Positions 7,020 through 11,191 of a DNA stretch of 11,191 nucleotides are shown piece after piece (position 1 is the first letter of the stretch; each line of letters begins with the position of its first letter). A program made the translations under genes and the position numbers. Below the pieces are notes generated by a model that was not told where the DNA came from, ran no database searches, and was given only the letters and a program-made list of their open reading frames with translations. The DNA comes from Methanobrevibacter sp. Lineage in GTDB: Archaea > Methanobacteriota > Methanobacteria > Methanobacteriales > Methanobacteriaceae. The stretch covers positions 1 to 11,191 of the forward strand of contig JAGCBE010000243.1 in the NCBI GenBank assembly GCA_017652345.1, in the 5' to 3' direction.

Positions 7020-8170
7020 ATATCAAAATTTATTGCTTGTTTAAAATCTGTACCTGTCATATCACTTGCGTAAAAGATGTTTGATTCTTTAAAAGTCTTT
7101 AGTAATAATTTTATGCGTTCAGATTTTATTAATGGGTTATAAATATCTGTTTGATAAAAACTTGATTCTTTTATATCATCAGAGAAGATAAGTTCATTTT
7201 CACCAATTTCCTTAGTAAATGGTGCAATAAACCAACATTCAGAATAGTTTTCTTTATCTTTCAAATAATAACAGATAAATTTAAACCCTTTATAAATGAA
7301 AAACATATGAAATAATTGATCGTAACAGTTAAATGATTTTGACAACTTAGGTTGTCTTTCTGCTTGCCAATCACCTTTATTTAACATTTCTTTATGTTCA
7401 CCAATTATAAAACTAGTATTACCTGTTGATTCACAATATTCAATAGCAAGTTTGACTTCTATTAAATTACCTGCATCATCATAATCACCTGTAGAGATCC
7501 ATTTTGTTTTTATTTCACCCTGTTTCATATGTCTTACTATATCCAAAATACCCCACTCTGTAAGATAAGGACATACTTTTGATATTGTATTACCTACAAG
7601 CCAAAGTCTTACAATACCACGTTTACGGTCAACTGTTGAATATAAATTCATTAATTTTGCAGATTCATGAGGTAAATATAAACCTCTTGACATAAATTCT
7701 TCAAATATAATATCAGTTACTTTTAAAAAACTACTACCTGCATATTTCTGTTCAGTTGAAAGTGCTACTACATAACCAATTTTCTTTACTCTTTTAGCAC
7801 GTTTTTTGTCATTATCCCATACTGATAAATAAATTTCACCACGATAAACTGTGATCATGTCATACTGACCGTTTGAAATTTTTTCAATATCTACATCATC
7901 AAAATATTTTTCTACTAAAGCAGGTGAAATTTCTTCACGCCATCTTCTAACTAACATAAATTCACGATCTGTAGTCATACAAGTTTTAATAACTTCATTT
8001 TTATTTAAATAACTTGCATGATAATTAGTCATTTCTTCAAATTGTGGTAATATTCCTTTTTTATGTTTTACTTGATAACTTTTACCGTTTGATCTTTCAC
8101 CAAATATTAAATTAATAGTTGCACCTAATTTATCAATAGTATCAATATTATAGTGTTTTATCTTTCCCAT
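7010..8170 (-). CDS. DNA packaging ATPase, phi29 gp16-like (FtsK/HerA-type terminase-like motor)
   Basis: This 386-residue protein should form the ring on the portal vertex that drives DNA into the prohead using ATP (phi29 gp16 has 332). The Walker A motif is GERSNGKS at residues 24-31, preceded by a beta strand (INLIF). The Walker B is VTDIIFEEF, with E157 and E158 where many relatives have Asp-Glu. A following stretch, VDRKRGIVRLWLVGNTISKV, fits the trans-acting Arg and sensor region of the family. The C-terminal third is less conserved, as expected for the nuclease-like, RNA- or portal-contacting part of gp16. The start ATG lies within the last codons of the small helix-turn-helix gene (13-base overlap), after GAGG at 8184-8187. 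Its own stop lies in the ribosome binding site of the next gene. phi29 also needs a packaging RNA; I found none in this window. Confidence 0.9.
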   Translation of the reverse strand: MGKIKHYNIDTIDKLGATINLIFGERSNGKSYQVKHKKGILPQFEEMTNYHASYLNKNEVIKTCMTTDREFMLVRRWREEISPALVEKYFDDVDIEKISNGQYDMITVYRGEIYLSVWDNDKKRAKRVKKIGYVVALSTEQKYAGSSFLKVTDIIFEEFMSRGLYLPHESAKLMNLYSTVDRKRGIVRLWLVGNTISKVCPYLTEWGILDIVRHMKQGEIKTKWISTGDYDDAGNLIEVKLAIEYCESTGNTSFIIGEHKEMLNKGDWQAERQPKLSKSFNCYDQLFHMFFIYKGFKFICYYLKDKENYSECWFIAPFTKEIGENELIFSDDIKESSFYQTDIYNPLIKSERIKLLLKTFKESNIFYASDMTGTDFKQAINFDIRK

Positions 8171-8346
8171 AATCTTGTTACATCCTCAACTATAATATCT
8201 ATTATCTTATCTAAATTTTTATCAGATAATGTTTCCATATAGACTGATTGTCTTGACACCCCTGCACGTTCACAAACACTTTTTAAACTTAATTTTCTAA
8301 AACGTTTAATTACTTTAAATTTTTCTTTACGTGTCATTTCTTTCAT
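8158..8346 (-). CDS. Small helix-turn-helix DNA-binding protein, probable regulator
   Basis: The product has 62 residues. After a basic N-terminus (MKEMTRKEKFKVIKRFRK), residues about 20-37 (SLKSVCERAGVSRQSVYM) form a typical helix-turn-helix, with the AGVSRQS turn and recognition-helix pattern of Xre/Cro-like short domains. The rest (LSDKNLDKIIDIIVEDVTRL) is helical and may dimerise. Start and stop are both embedded: the ATG overlaps the polymerase stop as ATGA, with GAGG in front, and the end overlaps the ATPase start by 13 bases. It thus sits where the replication genes give way to the virion genes in one operon. A role in early/late control or DNA copy control is inferred. It does not resemble phi29 p4, and its target is unknown; the dyads at 11062-11116 are candidates. 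Confidence 0.77.
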   Translation of the reverse strand: MKEMTRKEKFKVIKRFRKLSLKSVCERAGVSRQSVYMETLSDKNLDKIIDIIVEDVTRLWER

Positions 8347-10433
8347 ATTATTTCCTCACTTTCTTTAAACATACTTCTTTTACTAGAAGAATCACTTATT
8401 AAATTAGTATAGTCAAGTGCTTTATCTAATGTATATGTGTTCGGTAACAAACAAGCACCTGAAATATCTGTTACTAAATATTCTTTACCTAAATAATCGG
8501 TTAATAATGTGGGTGATTGATTTTCTACATAAAATAGTAAACTTTTTTCTGTATCTTTAAATGTAAAAACATAACCATCCCTAAAATCATTTAATGTTTT
8601 TAAACTTGCACCTGCTTTTTTAGGTACACCTGCAACTGTTATACTAATTTTATCACCTTTTTTAAATGCATATTTTTTTGCACCCTGCGTTATAAATTCA
8701 TCATATGTTACACCCTCACTATATCCTTTTAAATGTTCATGTTCAAACAGTCCTAACATGTGTTCATTACCTTTTATATCTTTAGGTGCAAATAAACTTT
8801 TATCAAAACCTAACATTTCAGATACATTATTTATTCTTTCAACAACTGACTCATTGTATTTTTCAATAACAGTTTTATCATACCCTCTAGCAAGTTTAAT
8901 TGAATCAGTATCACAATAAATAACATATTCATCCAAGTCCATTACCCTACGTATTAAATTATTTCTTGCGTATGCAGTTACCCATACACCGTATGCAAAT
9001 GATAAAAATGCTTTCTTTTTTTCTGCGTTTAATTTTTCAATAATTTCATCATTTGTAAGTTCCACTTCACTAAATAACTTAGTGTCATCATCAAATATTA
9101 CATTATCCCTGATGGTGTTAGTAACACTCATACCATAAAGTGCATTGAATTTTGCTTTCTCTAACTGATATTCTAACTCTTTACCTTCAAGATCTTTATA
9201 TTCAGTTTTAATTACATATTTATCTAAAATAAATTTAATAAACTGTTTAGGTAAATATGCATAAATTGAGAAATAACTTTCAATTATTTCATATTCACAT
9301 TTATATGCATCTAATATTAATTTAAAATCAATATCAGTTAAAGTTGTTTCAAGTTCATCACACTCAATAATTCTACCATTATCATATTTACCACCTTTAA
9401 TATGTCTGCACTTACTACTTGAAAGAAAATTGTTATAATATTTACTTCTAACATTTTTTAATTTTACTACAAGTATATATGCTAATTTACTTGACATCTG
9501 ACTAACATTTTTTACTAATGATTTTCTAAATTCTGTTGATGGATATTTATAGGTGGTCATTACATAAGGATATGCACTTGTTTCATCATATGAATCAACA
9601 TTTCTTATTATTTCATCAGTGTACATATAATTAGCATGTGTATAACCACCTGCAAATGCCTGTACCATTAAATTATAAACATGTGGATCTGTATTTATTG
9701 CACGCCTTACTTTACTTTTATATCTATAGTCTTTCATTACAAGTTCACTAAATTCACGCCTTACATGACCTGTAGATGTGTTCGGTATTTTATTTACTGT
9801 TTCATATACTTCTAATTCTCTTAATATGTAATAATAAACAACTAAACAGTCATATTCACAATATTTCAATTCTTGTTCAGTAAGTTCAGTTTCAGAGTGT
9901 CTTAACTTAGAATAATCTAAATTTCCTACTTGTTTTTCAACAGGTAAGTTATAAACACTTGAAAGTTTTTCTAAACCTACATTTGACATAAAATAACTAC
10001 ATTTAAATGTTATATTATAATCAGATAATATTGCACTCATAACTTTATGACTTTTTCTTGCAACTACTTCACTAAAACTGAAATAACTTTTTAAATACTG
10101 AAATTCAAATGCTAAATTGTGTACAAATATTATCTTTTTATAAGGTGCGTTCATTTCTACACGTTTTAAAAACTCTTGAAATTCTTGCCATGTTCTACCG
10201 TAATATACGGTGTCATTTATTCCAAATTGCCACACGTACATACAACTTTTTTTAATTGCATCATGTTTTTCATCATCACTTAATTTATCATATTCTAATG
10301 GTGGATATACTCTACCGTTTAATTCAAAATAACTTGTAGTTTCAATATCAAAGGTGTAAATAGTATTATCAAATTTTTTGTTTTTACCTCTTATATCAGA
10401 CACATGACTTCTATATTTTGTCCAATATATCAC
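8343..10433 (-). CDS. Family B DNA polymerase, protein-primed type (phi29 gp2-like)
   Basis: This 696-residue enzyme should start DNA synthesis from a terminal protein and copy the genome by strand displacement. Exonuclease motifs are DIE at 29-31 (Exo I), HNLAFEFQYL at 105-114 (Exo II, with E110 where phi29 has Asp) and YCEYD at 191-195 (Exo III). Polymerase motifs are DETSAYP from D283 (A), KAKFNALYG at 426-434 (B), YCDTDS with D508 and D510 (C) and KKY at 586-588. The A-to-B and B-to-C distances (143 and 78 residues) are about nine larger each than in phi29, so both protein-priming insertions (TPR-1 and TPR-2) should be present. It is longer than phi29 polymerase (572), partly from added sequence between motif C and KKY. 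The start is GTG, with GAGGTG (10439-10444) five bases before it. The stop overlaps the helix-turn-helix start as ATGA. Confidence 0.97.
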   Translation of the reverse strand: MIYWTKYRSHVSDIRGKNKKFDNTIYTFDIETTSYFELNGRVYPPLEYDKLSDDEKHDAIKKSCMYVWQFGINDTVYYGRTWQEFQEFLKRVEMNAPYKKIIFVHNLAFEFQYLKSYFSFSEVVARKSHKVMSAILSDYNITFKCSYFMSNVGLEKLSSVYNLPVEKQVGNLDYSKLRHSETELTEQELKYCEYDCLVVYYYILRELEVYETVNKIPNTSTGHVRREFSELVMKDYRYKSKVRRAINTDPHVYNLMVQAFAGGYTHANYMYTDEIIRNVDSYDETSAYPYVMTTYKYPSTEFRKSLVKNVSQMSSKLAYILVVKLKNVRSKYYNNFLSSSKCRHIKGGKYDNGRIIECDELETTLTDIDFKLILDAYKCEYEIIESYFSIYAYLPKQFIKFILDKYVIKTEYKDLEGKELEYQLEKAKFNALYGMSVTNTIRDNVIFDDDTKLFSEVELTNDEIIEKLNAEKKKAFLSFAYGVWVTAYARNNLIRRVMDLDEYVIYCDTDSIKLARGYDKTVIEKYNESVVERINNVSEMLGFDKSLFAPKDIKGNEHMLGLFEHEHLKGYSEGVTYDEFITQGAKKYAFKKGDKISITVAGVPKKAGASLKTLNDFRDGYVFTFKDTEKSLLFYVENQSPTLLTDYLGKEYLVTDISGACLLPNTYTLDKALDYTNLISDSSSKRSMFKESEEII

Positions 10434-10438
10434 GATAA

Positions 10439-10444
10439 CACCTC
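10439..10444 (-). promoter_or_regulatory. Ribosome binding site of the polymerase, sets its GTG start
   Basis: GAGGTG on the leftward strand lies five bases before GTG 10433 in the short gap after the upstream gene. The product then begins MIYWTKYR, leaving a normal distance to the Exo I motif. Confidence 0.75.
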
Positions 10445-10448
10445 AAAT

Positions 10449-11036
10449 CTATATTACAAATTTTTCATATAATCTTGTAGCACGTTCTAACAAGTCATCA
10501 TCATTTATTTCAGTTAAATGTACTTGAAAACGCATCAAAAAGTCTACCTGTGAATCATTTTCCTCAATAGCAGTTTCTATTAAAGCCCATACTTCAGATG
10601 CAGTATATTTATCACTGAAAAATGTAAAGTCTTTATCACCTAACATATTATAAAGTGTTTCTGCATCTTCATAACTCATAGGTTTTTCAGGATCACCCAT
10701 TGTTTTTGCAAGTGATTTTATAGTACGTTCCCTAACATCATTTATTCCCTTAGGTGTTGATGTTTCACTCTTTAAAAAGTTATCTAATACTTTATTAATC
10801 ATCCTGCGTTGTGATGCCTTTAAATGTGATTTAATATCAATTTTACCTGTTTTTTCGTCAACTACTTTTAACAAATCACCACTTAAACGGTCAATTAATT
10901 TTCTACTTGCCCATGTACCACTTTTAAAACCTGCCCTTTTTAACATTGTTAAACGTTGATTTACTTTTGATGCTTTACGTGATAATACAGTTTTAGGTGT
11001 TACCTTTTTTGCAACTAATCTTCTTTTTCTTGACAT
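10449..11036 (-). CDS. Basic 195-residue protein, candidate terminal protein for protein-primed replication
   Basis: The gene lies directly upstream of the polymerase on the same strand with a 15-base gap, as phi29 gene 3 (terminal protein) precedes gene 2. The N-terminal 60 residues are strongly basic (MSRKRRLVAKKVTPKTVLSR), which fits DNA binding. The middle is helical and includes HLKASQRRMINKVLDNFLKS followed by a Ser/Thr-rich stretch (ETSTPKGIND). The C-terminal 70 residues are acidic and helical (SEVWALIETAIEENDSQVDF). In this role a Ser, Thr or Tyr hydroxyl would carry the first nucleotide; which one cannot be told here. It is shorter than phi29 gp3 (266). The start ATG follows TAGGGGGTG eight bases upstream, and a promoter lies about 40-65 bases before it. 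I do not see a diagnostic motif, so another DNA-binding early protein is possible. Confidence 0.57.
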   Translation of the reverse strand: MSRKRRLVAKKVTPKTVLSRKASKVNQRLTMLKRAGFKSGTWASRKLIDRLSGDLLKVVDEKTGKIDIKSHLKASQRRMINKVLDNFLKSETSTPKGINDVRERTIKSLAKTMGDPEKPMSYEDAETLYNMLGDKDFTFFSDKYTASEVWALIETAIEENDSQVDFLMRFQVHLTEINDDDLLERATRLYEKFVI

Positions 11037-11044
11037 TTTATTGA

Positions 11045-11053
11045 CACCCCCTA
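11045..11053 (-). promoter_or_regulatory. Ribosome binding site of the candidate terminal protein gene
   Basis: TAGGGGGTG on the leftward strand differs at one position from TAGGAGGTG and ends eight bases before the ATG at 11036. It fixes the start of the first gene of the leftward block. Confidence 0.75.
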
Positions 11054-11061
11054 ACTTTTAC

Positions 11062-11090
11062 TTGACAATCTCAAGATACCACAGTATAGA
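11062..11090 (+). promoter_or_regulatory. Possible rightward promoter overlapping the leftward one
   Basis: TTGACA (11062-11067) is followed after 17 bases by TATAGA (11085-11090). The -10 is weak at its last two positions. A start near 11097 would transcribe out of the window to the right. It interlocks with the leftward promoter, so both could not be occupied by polymerase at once. Confidence 0.35.
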
Positions 11091-11101
11091 CAAAATGTCA
11101 A
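11073..11101 (-). promoter_or_regulatory. Leftward sigma-70-type promoter of the replication operon
   Basis: On the leftward strand TTGACA (11101-11096) is separated by 17 bases from TATCTT (11078-11073), and TGG directly before the -10 supplies an extended TGn element. Transcription would start near 11066, about 30 bases before the first start codon. An AT-rich tract upstream (AAAATTTTGTTA) could act as an UP-like element. It is placed to drive the candidate terminal protein, polymerase and following genes. Confidence 0.72.
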
Positions 11102-11102
11102 T

Positions 11103-11116
11103 AACAAAATTTTGTT
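11103..11116. repeat. Perfect 14-bp palindrome upstream of the leftward promoter
   Basis: AACAAAATTTTGTT is fully self-complementary. It lies just outside the -35 of the leftward promoter, beside a second small dyad GACAAAATGTC (11089-11099). The placement fits an operator for a dimeric repressor or activator, or an AT-rich UP element. Confidence 0.5.
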
Positions 11117-11191
11117 TGTGTCGGACTTGTTAAGTGTGTCGGATCGTTAAAATCGTTAAATATGTCAAATTGTGTAAAGTTGTTAGATCGT
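11117..11191. repeat. Degenerate direct repeat of about 9-nt period, running off the window end
   Basis: TGTGTCGGA occurs at 11117-11125 and again at 11135-11143, exactly 18 bases on. ATCGTTAAA occurs in tandem at 11143-11151 and 11152-11160. GT followed by T or C, mostly with a purine run after it, recurs at 11120, 11129, 11138, 11146, 11155, 11164 and 11182, with GT also at 11174 and 11190. I see no convincing gene here: the rightward frame is open from 11105 to the window end, but its first ATG (11162) has no ribosome binding site. The region may bind a regulator or replication protein, or be part of a larger element to the right. Confidence 0.5.

Noticed and set aside
11163..11168. Second leftward -35 (TTGACA) in the repeat region
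   Set aside because: No -10-like hexamer is found 16-18 bases downstream on that strand.
11105..11191. Rightward open frame in the right-hand repeat region
   Set aside because: Open to the window end, but the only ATG (11162) has no ribosome binding site, and the 9-nt repeat explains the lack of stops in one frame; the spacing also slips by one base, which a coding repeat would not tolerate.
1..11191. tRNA genes, CRISPR arrays, insertion sequences, integrase or attachment sites, genome ends, packaging RNA
   Set aside because: I looked through the gaps between genes and saw none. The largest gap is 155 bases, and the start of the window is coding sequence, not a terminal repeat.

Overview
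The window is an internal piece of a small, AT-rich, tailed phage genome of the phi29-like type: a podovirus with protein-primed DNA replication, usually a linear genome of about 20 kb. This rests on a family B DNA polymerase with the protein-priming layout, a phi29 gp8-type capsid protein with a C-terminal Ig-like domain, gp10- and gp11-type collar proteins, a gp9-type tail knob and a gp16-type packaging ATPase. Ribosome binding sites match long stretches of the Bacillota anti-Shine-Dalgarno sequence. TGA and TAG act as stops and Trp is read from TGG, so a Bacillota host with the standard code (perhaps a gut Clostridium relative) is likely and a Mollicute unlikely. Neither genome end is visible, and no lysis genes, single-strand binding protein or packaging RNA were recognised.

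Layout. Rightward block (1-5250): the end of a coiled-coil protein in the scaffold position, major capsid protein, a hairpin terminator, upper collar/portal, lower collar and a trimeric-fibre-like appendage protein. A 17-bp perfect hairpin (5248-5287) separates this from a leftward block that converges on it. The leftward block, read from right to left, holds a basic 195-residue protein (candidate terminal protein), DNA polymerase, a 62-residue helix-turn-helix protein, the packaging ATPase, a 29-residue single-helix membrane peptide (starts with TTG) and the tail knob. Its genes overlap or nearly touch and look translationally coupled.

The rightmost 155 bases have no gene. They hold a TTGACA-17-TATCTT leftward promoter, a possible overlapping rightward promoter, a 14-bp palindrome and a degenerate repeat of about 9-nt period: a compact control region.

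How it fits together: the terminal protein and polymerase would copy the genome from protein-capped ends. Scaffold, capsid and portal would build the prohead, which the ATPase fills. The lower collar, knob and fibre would complete the tail. Compared with phi29, the knob and ATPase genes lie in the replication operon on the other strand, so late functions are split between two convergent transcripts. The features most worth a second look are the membrane peptide between the ATPase and tail knob genes, the domain nested inside the capsid Ig-like domain, the terminator between capsid and portal, and the right-hand control region.
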